From Lachnospiraceae bacterium (GTDB lineage: Bacteria; Bacillota; Clostridia; Lachnospirales; Lachnospiraceae), in the NCBI GenBank assembly GCA_017518185.1, contig JAFWWB010000052.1, forward strand, positions 1 through 64,000: a stretch of 64,000 nucleotides of DNA. The letters run 5' to 3'. The stretch's first letter is position 1. Every line of letters begins with the position of its first letter. This document shows positions 8,230 to 17,047 of this stretch, one piece after another. The translations under genes and the position numbers were made by a program. The notes beneath the pieces were generated by a model. That model saw only the letters and a program-made list of their open reading frames with translations. It was not told the origin of the DNA and did no database searches.

Positions 8230-10155
8230 ATGGCAAGGAAGAAGAATGAGAACAATTACCCGGATCCGCTGACAGTGGGGACCGGGCTTCTGGATACGAT
8301 CAAAGAGCCGGGAGATATAAAGAAGCTGGACAGGCAGGATTATCCGAAGCTTGCGGAAGAGATCCGTGCCTTTCTGATAAGGCATATCAGCGAGACCGGC
8401 GGGCACCTGGGCTCAAATCTTGGCGCTGTGGAGCTTACCATGGCCCTGCATATTGCCCTGGATCTTCCTAAGGACAAGATAATATGGGATGTGGGACACC
8501 AGTCCTATACCCATAAGCTTCTGACCGGACGCCGCGAGGGCTTTGAGAACCTGAGGAGCTACGGGGGCATGAGCGGTTTTCCCAAGAGAAAGGAAAGCGA
8601 CTGTGATGCCTTCGATACAGGGCATTCTTCGACCTCCATCTCTGCGGGACTCGGGCTTGTGCGCGCCAGGGAGCTTAAGGGGGAGGAGCATACCGTGGTA
8701 TCCGTAATAGGCGACGGTTCTCTTACCGGCGGTATGGCCTACGAAGCCCTGAACAACGCTTCTAAGCTTAAGACCAACTTCATCATCATACTGAATGACA
8801 ATAACATGTCCATTTCCGAGAATGTGGGCGGGGTTTCCCATTATCTGAACTCCATACGTTCCGCGGGGAAATACCTTGAGCTCAAGGAGGACGTGTACAA
8901 CTCCCTGATGCGTTCCGGCAACGAAGGGACCGCCAGGGCCATACAGAAGGTAAAGAGCGCAGCCAAGAGGCTCATGGTGCCCGGGCTCATCTTCGAGAAC
9001 ATGGGCATATCCTACATGGGGCCTGTGGACGGCCATGATGTGGAGACCATGCTGAGGCTGCTGGAATATGCCAAAAGGGTAAAGAACGCCGTGGTGATCC
9101 ACGTGCGTACCCAGAAAGGGAAGGGCTACCTTCCGGCGGAACGCCATCCGGCGCGCTTTCACGGCGCCGAACCCTTCGATATCTCAACTGGCATGCCGAA
9201 GAAGGTACGGGAGAAGGCCAATTATACCGATGTCTTTTCCACTGTCATGTGCCGCATCGGTGAGGCCAGGGAGGATGTTGTGGCCATCTCCGCAGCCATG
9301 CCGGACGGAACGGGGCTTAAACGCTTCCATAACCTTTATCCTGACCGCTTTTTCGATGTGGGCATCGCGGAGGAGCATGCGGTGACCTTTGCGGCGGGAC
9401 TTGCCGCCGGTGGGCTCAAGCCCGTGGTGGCAATTTATTCTTCTTTCCTCCAGAGGGCCTACGACCAGATAATACATGATGTCTGCATACAGAAGCTGCC
9501 GGTGGTCTTTGCCGTGGACAGGGCAGGGATAGTGGGAGCCGACGGTGAGACACACCAGGGTATCTTTGACCTTTCCTATCTTTCCTCCATACCGGGTATG
9601 ACGGTGATGGCCCCAAAAAACAAGTGGGAGCTGGCGGATATGCTCCGCTTCGCGGTGGAGGGTGATTCACCCATGGCGGTACGCTATCCCAGGGGAGAGG
9701 CATATGACGGGCTACAGGAGTTCAGGAGCCCCGTGGAATACGGAAAGAGCGAGATGATATACGATGAGGGCAGCATATGCCTGCTGGCGGTGGGCAGCAT
9801 GGTCAGGACCGCCGCAGAACTCCGGGAGCGGCTGAAAGCCGAAGGATATTCCTGCAGTCTTGTGAATGTGCGCTTTGTCAAGCCCATAGATCCTGAACTT
9901 TTTGAGACAGCCGCCAGACATGAGCTGGTGGTGACCATGGAGGAAAATGTGCTCATGGGCGGTTTCGGAGAGCACTTCAGACGGGAACTGGAGGAAGCAC
10001 TGCCTGATGCAGGGTGCCGCGTGATCTCTGCAGGTATCCCGGATGCATACGTTGAGCACGGAAACGTTAACATACTGAAGGCCGGCCTGAAGATAGATGC
10101 GGAGGGCATATACGGACTGATAAAGGATGCGCTTCCGGAGGCGGCAGATGGCTGA
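8230..10155 (+). CDS. dxs: 1-deoxy-D-xylulose-5-phosphate synthase
   Basis: A 641-residue thiamine-diphosphate enzyme that condenses pyruvate with glyceraldehyde 3-phosphate, the first step of the MEP isoprenoid pathway. The ThDP motif begins GDGSLTGGMAYEALNNAS and ends NDNNMSIS. The catalytic glutamate is in GIAEEHAVTFAAGLA. The C-terminal transketolase domain includes VYSSFLQRAYDQ and DRAGIVGADGETHQG. It starts at ATG 8230 after GAGAAGGAG and overlaps tlyA by 8 bp. Confidence 0.97.
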   Translation: MARKKNENNYPDPLTVGTGLLDTIKEPGDIKKLDRQDYPKLAEEIRAFLIRHISETGGHLGSNLGAVELTMALHIALDLPKDKIIWDVGHQSYTHKLLTGRREGFENLRSYGGMSGFPKRKESDCDAFDTGHSSTSISAGLGLVRARELKGEEHTVVSVIGDGSLTGGMAYEALNNASKLKTNFIIILNDNNMSISENVGGVSHYLNSIRSAGKYLELKEDVYNSLMRSGNEGTARAIQKVKSAAKRLMVPGLIFENMGISYMGPVDGHDVETMLRLLEYAKRVKNAVVIHVRTQKGKGYLPAERHPARFHGAEPFDISTGMPKKVREKANYTDVFSTVMCRIGEAREDVVAISAAMPDGTGLKRFHNLYPDRFFDVGIAEEHAVTFAAGLAAGGLKPVVAIYSSFLQRAYDQIIHDVCIQKLPVVFAVDRAGIVGADGETHQGIFDLSYLSSIPGMTVMAPKNKWELADMLRFAVEGDSPMAVRYPRGEAYDGLQEFRSPVEYGKSEMIYDEGSICLLAVGSMVRTAAELRERLKAEGYSCSLVNVRFVKPIDPELFETAARHELVVTMEENVLMGGFGEHFRRELEEALPDAGCRVISAGIPDAYVEHGNVNILKAGLKIDAEGIYGLIKDALPEAADG

Positions 10156-10951
10156 ACGGAAAAGGCTTGACGTACTTGTGACCGAAGCGGGGCTGGCTCC
10201 TTCAAGGGAGGCGGCAAAGCGCTATATCATGGCCGGCGAGGTCTTTGTGAACGATGAGCGGGAGGACAAGCCCGGAAGCACCTTCAAGACCGAAGGACTT
10301 GTGTTGGAGCTTAAGGCTGATCCCTGTCCCTATGTAAGCCGTGGCGGATATAAGCTGGAAAAGGCGCTGAAGGTCTTTCCGGTAGACTGCAGCGGAAAAC
10401 GCTGCCTGGATATAGGCGCATCCACGGGAGGCTTTACTGACTGTCTTCTTCAAAACGGGGCGGAGTATGTCTGCGCCGTGGACTCCGGCACCAACCAGCT
10501 GGCCTGGAAGCTTCGGAGCGATGAGCGGGTCAAAAGCATGGAACGCTGTAATTTCCGTTATCTCACAAAAGAAGAGCTTAACGAGGAATTCGACCTTGCC
10601 ACTGCGGATGTTTCCTTCATATCGCTTTCAAAGATACTGCCGGCAGCCAGAGGCTTTCTGAAGGAAGGCGGGGAGATGATCTGCCTTATCAAGCCCCAGT
10701 TCGAAGCCGGCAGGGAGAATGTTGGCAAAAAGGGCGTGGTAAGGGATCCGAAGGTGCACAGGGAGGTCATAGGGAATGTTCTTGGCTATGCCCGGGAAGC
10801 GGGCTTTTATCCTGCGGGACTGGATTATTCCCCTATAAAGGGGCCTGAAGGAAATATAGAATATCTGTTATATCTTAAAACAGAGGAAGCTGAGGCGGAG
10901 CCGGACATAGCTGCGCTGGTGGCGGAAGCCGGGGAGGGACTGGGCTCATGA
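10148..10951 (+). CDS. tlyA: TlyA family rRNA (cytidine-2'-O)-methyltransferase
   Basis: A 267-residue protein with an N-terminal S4 RNA-binding domain (KRLDVLVTEAGLAPSREAAK, residues 5-60) and a C-terminal FtsJ-like Rossmann methyltransferase domain with SAM-binding CLDIGASTGGFTDCLL. The family methylates 16S/23S rRNA cytidines; some members are called hemolysins, probably incorrectly. GGAGG at 10138-10142 supports the 10148 start over a longer in-frame start at 10127. It overlaps both dxs and nadK, implying translational coupling. Confidence 0.94.
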   Translation: MAERKRLDVLVTEAGLAPSREAAKRYIMAGEVFVNDEREDKPGSTFKTEGLVLELKADPCPYVSRGGYKLEKALKVFPVDCSGKRCLDIGASTGGFTDCLLQNGAEYVCAVDSGTNQLAWKLRSDERVKSMERCNFRYLTKEELNEEFDLATADVSFISLSKILPAARGFLKEGGEMICLIKPQFEAGRENVGKKGVVRDPKVHREVIGNVLGYAREAGFYPAGLDYSPIKGPEGNIEYLLYLKTEEAEAEPDIAALVAEAGEGLGS

Positions 10952-11796
10952 AGAAATACTGCATACTTTCAAACAGTTTAAGGGACAATGAGCTCCGTTT
11001 TGCAAAGGAGACGGAAGAGCTGTTTGAGAAGTATTACCCGGAGGCGGAAACGGAGATAGTTGATCTCTGCGCAGATGAGCGGAACATAGCGCCGGATGCG
11101 GATGCGGTCCTGGTGCTGGGGGGAGACGGCTCTATGCTCTCTGCTGCGGCTCTGATCTTAGACCGCGGCATACCGATGCTCGGCATAAACCTGGGACATC
11201 TGGGATACCTGGCTGAAGTCGAGAGGGAGAACACCGGAGAGGCGGTAAAGAAGCTGGCTAAAGGAGAGTTCTTTATCGAAGAGAGGCTGATGCTGGAGGG
11301 TCATACAGAGGAGAGCGGCGTCCGCAGCATACAGCGCACGGCCCTCAATGACGTGGTACTGTCCCGCAGGGGCGAGATGCAGCTTGTGGGATACCGGGTG
11401 CTGGTAAACGGTCTGTTCCTCAGTGATTTCTATGCGGACGGCATGATATTGTCCACGCCTACCGGCTCTACGGGCTATAATCTTTCGGCAGGAGGGCCCA
11501 TAGTAAAGCCTGACGCCGAGATGATAATGCTGACTCCCGTTTGCCCCCATACCCTGGTCAGCAGGAGCATAGTGCTCTCAAAGGATGATGAGATATGCAT
11601 AGAAATTCTGGAGGGAAGCGGGAGCAAGACCGTGAAGGTGGGCGTATATTTTGACGGGCATTCCTGCGGGGAACCTAAAGAGGGAGACCGGCTCGTGGTC
11701 AGGAGATCCGGAAAAGTCTGCAGGCTGATAAAGCTGGGTAAGGACAGCTTCCTGCAGGTATTGCAGAGAAAGATGCCGAATCAGGAGAGAAACTGA
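10948..11796 (+). CDS. nadK: NAD kinase
   Basis: A 282-residue kinase that phosphorylates NAD to NADP. The signature motifs are present: LGGDGSMLSAA (GGDG), GINLGHLGYLAE, LNDVVLSR, and STPTGSTGYNLSAGGPIV. Its ATG overlaps the tlyA stop by 4 bp and recN follows 2 bp after the stop, the standard Clostridia order except that argR, often found between nadK and recN, is missing. Confidence 0.96.
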   Translation: MKKYCILSNSLRDNELRFAKETEELFEKYYPEAETEIVDLCADERNIAPDADAVLVLGGDGSMLSAAALILDRGIPMLGINLGHLGYLAEVERENTGEAVKKLAKGEFFIEERLMLEGHTEESGVRSIQRTALNDVVLSRRGEMQLVGYRVLVNGLFLSDFYADGMILSTPTGSTGYNLSAGGPIVKPDAEMIMLTPVCPHTLVSRSIVLSKDDEICIEILEGSGSKTVKVGVYFDGHSCGEPKEGDRLVVRRSGKVCRLIKLGKDSFLQVLQRKMPNQERN

Positions 11797-11798
11797 AG

Positions 11799-13493
11799 AT
11801 GCTTTCAAGGATATATGTAAAGGACATGGCGCTGATCAGGAGCGCCGAGCTTGAGCTGGGTGAAGGGCTTAACATCTTAAGCGGAGAGACCGGCGCGGGC
11901 AAGTCCATACTCATAGGCTCGGTGAACTACTGTCTCGGAGCCAAGGCGGAAAAGGACATCGTCCGGGAGGGGGCGGAGTATGCCCTGGTGGAGCTGGTAT
12001 TCAGGGCGGATGACGAAAAGACTGCAGCTGCCATTAAGGCTATGGAACTCCCGGTGGAGGAGGATGGCACTCTCATCATAAGCAGGCGCATCGCAGCGGC
12101 AGGAAGATCCTCCATAAAGATAAACGGGGAAAGTGTTACCGCTAAGCAGGTAAAGGCCGTTGCAGAGCTCCTCATAGATATCCACGGCCAGCATGAGCAT
12201 CAGTCCCTGCTGCGCTCCGGGAAGCATCTGGAACTGCTGGATGCCTTCGGAGGACAGGAGCTTTCAGAGAGAAAAGAGGAATGTGCCGGACTCTATGGCG
12301 GATACGCAGCCCTGAAGAAAAAGCTGGATGAGCTCTCCATGGACGAGACGGCCAGACTCAGGGAGCTGTCCCTTATGGAGTACGAGATAAAGGAGATAGA
12401 GGAGGCAGGGATACGCATCGGCGAGGAAGATGAGCTGGAGGCGGAATACCGGCGTATAAAAAAGAGCAGGAACAGCTATGACGGCATAAAGGAGGCCCTG
12501 AGACTTACGGAAGGTGAAGGTCTGCTGGACGGTCTCGGCAGGGTAGCAGGTGAGCTTACGGCCCTGGCAAGGGAGGATGAAGCCTTAAGCGATGCTGCAG
12601 AGGTGTTCTCCACAGCGGAGGACAGTATAAGGGATACGCTTAAGGACCTTGAGAGATATATGGAGGAGGCTGCGGATAACGCACAGCGCTTTGACGAGCT
12701 GGAAGAGAGGCTGGATCTTATCAGAAAGCTGATGCTCAAGTACGGCGGCAGTGAAGAGGCGGTGCTTTTGCATCTTGAGGAGAGCCGGAAGCGCCTTGAA
12801 GAGCTTGATGACATTGAAGCCGTAAGGAAGACGCTGGAAAAAGATATAGCGGACAGGGAAAAGGCACTGGATAAGTGCTGCGGCACCATAGGGAAGCTCA
12901 GACGGAAGGCGGCGGACAGCCTGGAGAAGGAGATCTGCAGCGTGCTGGAGGAGCTTAATTTCCTGAAGGTGCAGTTTACCATAGAACTGAGGGATAAAGG
13001 CGCATACTCGCCGGACGGCAGGGAAGAAGCGGAGTTTCTGATATCCCTGAATCCCGGTGAGCGAATGAAGCCTCTTAAGGAGGTGGCCAGCGGAGGCGAG
13101 CTTTCACGTATCATGCTTGCACTGAAGACAGTATTTGCAGCCAGGGATGATATAGGAACCCTGATCTTCGATGAGATAGACAGCGGCATAAGCGGCCAGA
13201 CTGCCTGGAAAGTGTCGGAGATGATGGGACGTCTTGCCCGCCGGCGGCAGCTCATATGCATAACCCACCTGCCCCAGATAGCGGCCATGGCGGATGAACA
13301 TTTCCTCATAGAGAAAAGAGAAGAGGAGGGCAGGACGGTTACCGGCATCAGCTTCCTTGATGAAAAGCAGATGGTGGACGAGCTGGCAAGGATGCTGGGC
13401 GGAGACGGGACCGGAGAGGCTTCCGCGGCCAATGCCAGGGACCTTAAGGAGAGGGCCGATGCGGCAAAATCAGGCTTTTCAAAAACGGTCTGA
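11799..13493 (+). CDS. recN: DNA repair protein RecN
   Basis: A 564-residue SMC-like ATPase that acts at DNA double-strand breaks. Walker A is GETGAGKSILIGS near residue 30. A long coiled-coil middle (residues 155-370) separates it from the C-terminal signature ASGGELSRIMLALK and Walker B LIFDEIDSGISG. The last residues (AKSGFSKTV) end just before a promoter serving glgA. It is the last gene of the Asp23 operon. Confidence 0.96.
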   Translation: MLSRIYVKDMALIRSAELELGEGLNILSGETGAGKSILIGSVNYCLGAKAEKDIVREGAEYALVELVFRADDEKTAAAIKAMELPVEEDGTLIISRRIAAAGRSSIKINGESVTAKQVKAVAELLIDIHGQHEHQSLLRSGKHLELLDAFGGQELSERKEECAGLYGGYAALKKKLDELSMDETARLRELSLMEYEIKEIEEAGIRIGEEDELEAEYRRIKKSRNSYDGIKEALRLTEGEGLLDGLGRVAGELTALAREDEALSDAAEVFSTAEDSIRDTLKDLERYMEEAADNAQRFDELEERLDLIRKLMLKYGGSEEAVLLHLEESRKRLEELDDIEAVRKTLEKDIADREKALDKCCGTIGKLRRKAADSLEKEICSVLEELNFLKVQFTIELRDKGAYSPDGREEAEFLISLNPGERMKPLKEVASGGELSRIMLALKTVFAARDDIGTLIFDEIDSGISGQTAWKVSEMMGRLARRRQLICITHLPQIAAMADEHFLIEKREEEGRTVTGISFLDEKQMVDELARMLGGDGTGEASAANARDLKERADAAKSGFSKTV

Positions 13494-13504
13494 TAGTATA
13501 TAAT
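13476..13504 (+). promoter_or_regulatory. Promoter of glgA, inside the end of recN
   Basis: TTTTCA (13476-13481) and TATAAT (13499-13504) are separated by 17 bp. The -35 lies within the recN 3' end and the -10 just after its stop codon, giving a leader of about 60 nt. Confidence 0.65.
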
Positions 13505-13569
13505 AGGAATGGTGTGCGGCGGGGGTTACGAGAGCCGCTTAAGCAAAGAATATAACTGGAGGGAAGGTA

Positions 13570-15024
13570 ATGAAGAATATCTTATTTATCGCATCGGAGG
13601 GTGTCCCTTTCATCAAGACCGGAGGCCTTGCCGATGTGGTCGGGTCGCTGCCCAAGTGCGTAGACAGGAAGTATTTTGATGTAAGGGTGATGCTTCCCAA
13701 ATATACCTGCATTCCACAGGAAATGCGGGACAAGATGAAGTACAAGACCCATTTCTATATGGATTTCCACTGGAAGAACGAGTATGTGGGCATACTTGAA
13801 GCCAAGGTGGACGGTGTACAGTATTATTTCATTGACAACGAAATGATGTTCGGGGGCTTCAGGCCCTACAGCGGCAATGTGCTGGATGACATCGTGAAGT
13901 TTGCCTTCTTCTCGAAGGCGGCTCTCTCGGCTATACCTCTTCTGGATTTTGAGCCGGATCTGATCCACTGCCACGACTGGCAGACGGGTCTCGTTCCCGT
14001 GTATCTCAAGGAGCGTTTCCAGAACAATCCCATGTTTGCCAGGATGAAGAGCGTTATGACCATACACAACCTTAAGTTCCAGGGCCGCTGGGACGTTAAG
14101 GAGGTAAGGGACATCACGGGCATACCCGGGGATTTCTTTACGCCAGACAAGCTGGAGAGCTACAGGGATGCAAATCTCCTGAAGGGCGGACTGGTCTATG
14201 CGGATGCCATAACCACCGTTTCCGATACCTACGCCGAGGAGATAAAGACTCCTTTCTACGGCGAGGGACTTGACGGTCTTCTGAAGGCAAGGTCCGGGGA
14301 CCTGAGAGGTATAGTCAACGGCATCGATTACGAGGAGTATGATCCTTCCAAGGACCAGTACATTGATTTCAGATACGACGCAAAGAACTTCCGCAAGGAG
14401 AAGATAAAGAACAAGAAGGCACTGCAGAAACAGCTGAACCTGGACGAGGACGAGAAGACCATGATGATAGGCATCGTGTCCCGTCTTACGGATCAGAAGG
14501 GCTTCGATCTTATAGCCTATATCATGGACGAGCTCTGTCAGGATGCGGTGCAGATAGTGGTGCTTGGTACCGGCGAAGAGAGATATGAGAACATGTTCCG
14601 TCATTTTGACTGGAAATACGGCAACAAGGTATCGGCCAATATCTACTATTCAGAGGAACTGTCACATAAGATATATGCGGCCTGCGATGCGTTCCTCATG
14701 CCCTCCATGTTCGAGCCCTGCGGACTGTCACAGCTTATGGCGCTCAGATACGGTACCGTGCCCATCGTCAGGGAGACCGGCGGGCTCAAGGATACGGTGC
14801 AGCCATACAACGAATTCGATTCCAGCGGCACAGGCTTCTCCTTCATGAACTACAATGCGCATGAGATGCTGGCTACCATACGTTATGCGGAAAAGATCTA
14901 CTATGACAAGAGGCGTGAATGGAATAAGATGATAGACCGGGGCATGGCCGTTGACTTCTCATGGCATGTGTCAGCCGGCAAATACCAGGAGATGTACGAC
15001 TGGCTGATAGGTGATAAAGCCTGA
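13570..15024 (+). CDS. glgA: Glycogen (starch) synthase, ADP-glucose type
   Basis: A 484-residue GT5 glycosyltransferase that extends alpha-1,4-glucan from ADP-glucose. The N-terminal KTGGLADVVGSLPK (substrate-binding KTGGL), central IHNLKFQGRW and C-terminal PSMFEPCGLSQLMALRYG with ETGGLKDTV are characteristic. The start is preceded by GGAGGG. No glgB, glgC, glgD or glgP lies nearby, so glycogen genes are dispersed in this genome. A promoter sits 66 bp upstream. Confidence 0.96.
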   Translation: MKNILFIASEGVPFIKTGGLADVVGSLPKCVDRKYFDVRVMLPKYTCIPQEMRDKMKYKTHFYMDFHWKNEYVGILEAKVDGVQYYFIDNEMMFGGFRPYSGNVLDDIVKFAFFSKAALSAIPLLDFEPDLIHCHDWQTGLVPVYLKERFQNNPMFARMKSVMTIHNLKFQGRWDVKEVRDITGIPGDFFTPDKLESYRDANLLKGGLVYADAITTVSDTYAEEIKTPFYGEGLDGLLKARSGDLRGIVNGIDYEEYDPSKDQYIDFRYDAKNFRKEKIKNKKALQKQLNLDEDEKTMMIGIVSRLTDQKGFDLIAYIMDELCQDAVQIVVLGTGEERYENMFRHFDWKYGNKVSANIYYSEELSHKIYAACDAFLMPSMFEPCGLSQLMALRYGTVPIVRETGGLKDTVQPYNEFDSSGTGFSFMNYNAHEMLATIRYAEKIYYDKRREWNKMIDRGMAVDFSWHVSAGKYQEMYDWLIGDKA

Positions 15025-15044
15025 TAATAAATGTATTTTATTTG

Positions 15045-15069
15045 TCCCCCGGTCTCTCTGGCCGGGGGA
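15045..15069 (+). terminator. Stable hairpin after glgA, no U-run
   Basis: TCCCCCGG (15045-15052) pairs perfectly with CCGGGGGA (15062-15069) around a 9-nt loop. It is followed directly by the ribosome site of the next gene and not by T residues. It may be a weak terminator or an mRNA processing/stability element between glgA and the downstream operon. Confidence 0.45.
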
Positions 15070-15084
15070 TGTGCGAGGGAGGAT

Positions 15085-17037
15085 ATGAAAAAGTATAAGC
15101 GGAAAAGGATGATCACGGGGGTGTTGCTATGCCTTCTTTTTTCGTATTTTCTGACCTTTGCTTCCAGGGCGGAGGATGATGACGATGATCAGAGCAGCGG
15201 AAAGAGATTTGACGTAAAGGGCACATCATCCTTCTATGAGAACGACCGTTATGTTACGGTTTCGCTCAGCGCGAAGAATAATGGTGAGGATTTCGGCGGC
15301 TATGTGAAGCTGAAGGTGACCAACGGTCAGTACGGAGTGGGCTCTGTTCAATTCGAGCGATATGTTTCGGTTGCGTCGGGCACCACCGAGAACATAGAGT
15401 TTTCTTTTCCTGTTCCCGAGGGAGCGGATCCCAGGAATTACAATGCTGAAGTGAGCATAGTCAGCGATAAGGGGACTGTGGCAAATTATACCAAGCTGCG
15501 TCATATCTTTGATGCCGATACTTCCCTGAAGTTCGGTATCATCAGCGATGCCGCCGATAAGCTGGACTTCATCGAGGACGGTCTGGCCGGCAATTACGGC
15601 ACTTATACCTATTACGGGAATAATAACAACCAGCCGGAGTATAAGGCGGTGAATCTCATGACCGCGGAGCTTACGGACGGGAGCACCCTTCAGAAGATGG
15701 GGCTTCTGTTCATCGATGATTACGATACGACCACACTGCCTGCAGAGGCGGTGACGGCCATCCAGGACTGGGTCAGCGCGGGAGGCATACTGGTCATAGG
15801 GACCGGTCCTTACCTTTCCGACTGCATGGAGGCATTTGACGACGACTTCCTGGATGCGAAGCTGGGTTCCCAGAGGACCAGGCAGGATTACAGCTATTAC
15901 GGTCTCTACGGTACCCTGGATCTGGCGGATATCAGCTACGGGAGCAGCTATGTGAGCTATGCTTTCGGCTATGATATCAACAGCCGCCAGTACAACAAGG
16001 GCAGCGTGGTGCTCCTGCCTTTTACCATGACCGATCCGAATCTTGATCACGACATTTTCTCGGTCCAGTTCCTGAGCGACATATCCAGCAGGATGTCCAC
16101 AAGCGGAAGCGTGGGCAGTCATTTCGTGCTTAGCGATTATGAGCTTGGCAGGGCTTTCGGCGTGCTGCAGGGAAAGGGCAGCATGAACGGAGGGCTCTTA
16201 AGGTGCATCATCATAGTTTATGTGGCCGCTGTGGGACCGGTGCTCTATCTCGTTCTCAAGAAGCTGAACAAAAGGGAGAAGATGTGGATCGTGATACCGG
16301 CCATGTCCCTTGCCTTCACCATACTGGTTTTCTTTGCCAGCAGAGGCTTCAACATAAGCAGCAGGCAGCTGTATTCGGTGCGGGTGGATCCCGCGGACGG
16401 CAACGGCAATTCCGTGGATTATCTGATGGGGTATTCGTCGGGAAGGCAGAACTGGAGCGTGGAGCTTAACGATGACCGCTTCATAGCCGCAGGCCCCGTG
16501 ATCTTCAACGGGGATTATTCAAGCAATGAAGACCACTACGATTATGCCGTGGTGACTGATACGAAGGGTTCGAGGCTTGTCTTTTCTCCTACCCAGCTTT
16601 TTGATGAGGCATATTTTAAGATCAGCAGGACCACGAAGGAGGACAGGGGAGAGTTGGAGTTTGAAGCGGAGGCCAAGTCCGTGGGCGGTTTCAAGGGCAG
16701 CCTTGAAAATGATACCGATAACGACCTGGCACTGGTTCTGGTTGTGCATGACGGTTACTACGAGATAGTGGAGGATCTTAAGAGCGGAAAGAGCGTTGCC
16801 CTCGGGAAGAAGACCTCCAAGCGCTACGGCGATGAGAGTGATATAGCAGTCATTGCCAGGGACAGGTACGACAGGGGCGATCTCAGGGAAGCGAGGATGT
16901 ATGTGGCCCTCTTTATGGCAGCCCATGAGCTGAATAACCAGGACAGCTTTGCGGTCGGGGTGTATCAGGGAAAAGACAGGGTCAGCAGGGGAACTTATCC
17001 CGAGACCGTATACCAGTGCTTATACAGCGTGAATTGA
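15085..17037 (+). CDS. Exported membrane protein with GATase-like region, first gene of the MoxR/VWA operon
   Basis: A 650-residue protein I cannot assign to a named family with confidence. The start at 15085 follows GAGGGAGG; the longer in-frame start (15031) runs through a hairpin. A signal/TM segment (residues 9-28) leads to a DDDDD stretch and an extracellular beta-rich domain (residues 45-140). Residues 150-260 look like a GATase1-like fold often seen beside VWA proteins (KMGLLFIDDYDTTTLPAEAV, then GGILVIGTGPY). Two TM helices lie near residues 372-415 (CIIIVYVAAVGPVLYLVL and WIVIPAMSLAFTILVFF), then a second beta-rich extracellular part. Ten bases before the ABC ATPase gene, it probably forms part of the same envelope complex. 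Confidence 0.85.
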   Translation: MKKYKRKRMITGVLLCLLFSYFLTFASRAEDDDDDQSSGKRFDVKGTSSFYENDRYVTVSLSAKNNGEDFGGYVKLKVTNGQYGVGSVQFERYVSVASGTTENIEFSFPVPEGADPRNYNAEVSIVSDKGTVANYTKLRHIFDADTSLKFGIISDAADKLDFIEDGLAGNYGTYTYYGNNNNQPEYKAVNLMTAELTDGSTLQKMGLLFIDDYDTTTLPAEAVTAIQDWVSAGGILVIGTGPYLSDCMEAFDDDFLDAKLGSQRTRQDYSYYGLYGTLDLADISYGSSYVSYAFGYDINSRQYNKGSVVLLPFTMTDPNLDHDIFSVQFLSDISSRMSTSGSVGSHFVLSDYELGRAFGVLQGKGSMNGGLLRCIIIVYVAAVGPVLYLVLKKLNKREKMWIVIPAMSLAFTILVFFASRGFNISSRQLYSVRVDPADGNGNSVDYLMGYSSGRQNWSVELNDDRFIAAGPVIFNGDYSSNEDHYDYAVVTDTKGSRLVFSPTQLFDEAYFKISRTTKEDRGELEFEAEAKSVGGFKGSLENDTDNDLALVLVVHDGYYEIVEDLKSGKSVALGKKTSKRYGDESDIAVIARDRYDRGDLREARMYVALFMAAHELNNQDSFAVGVYQGKDRVSRGTYPETVYQCLYSVN

Positions 17038-17047
17038 GGTCGGAGCG

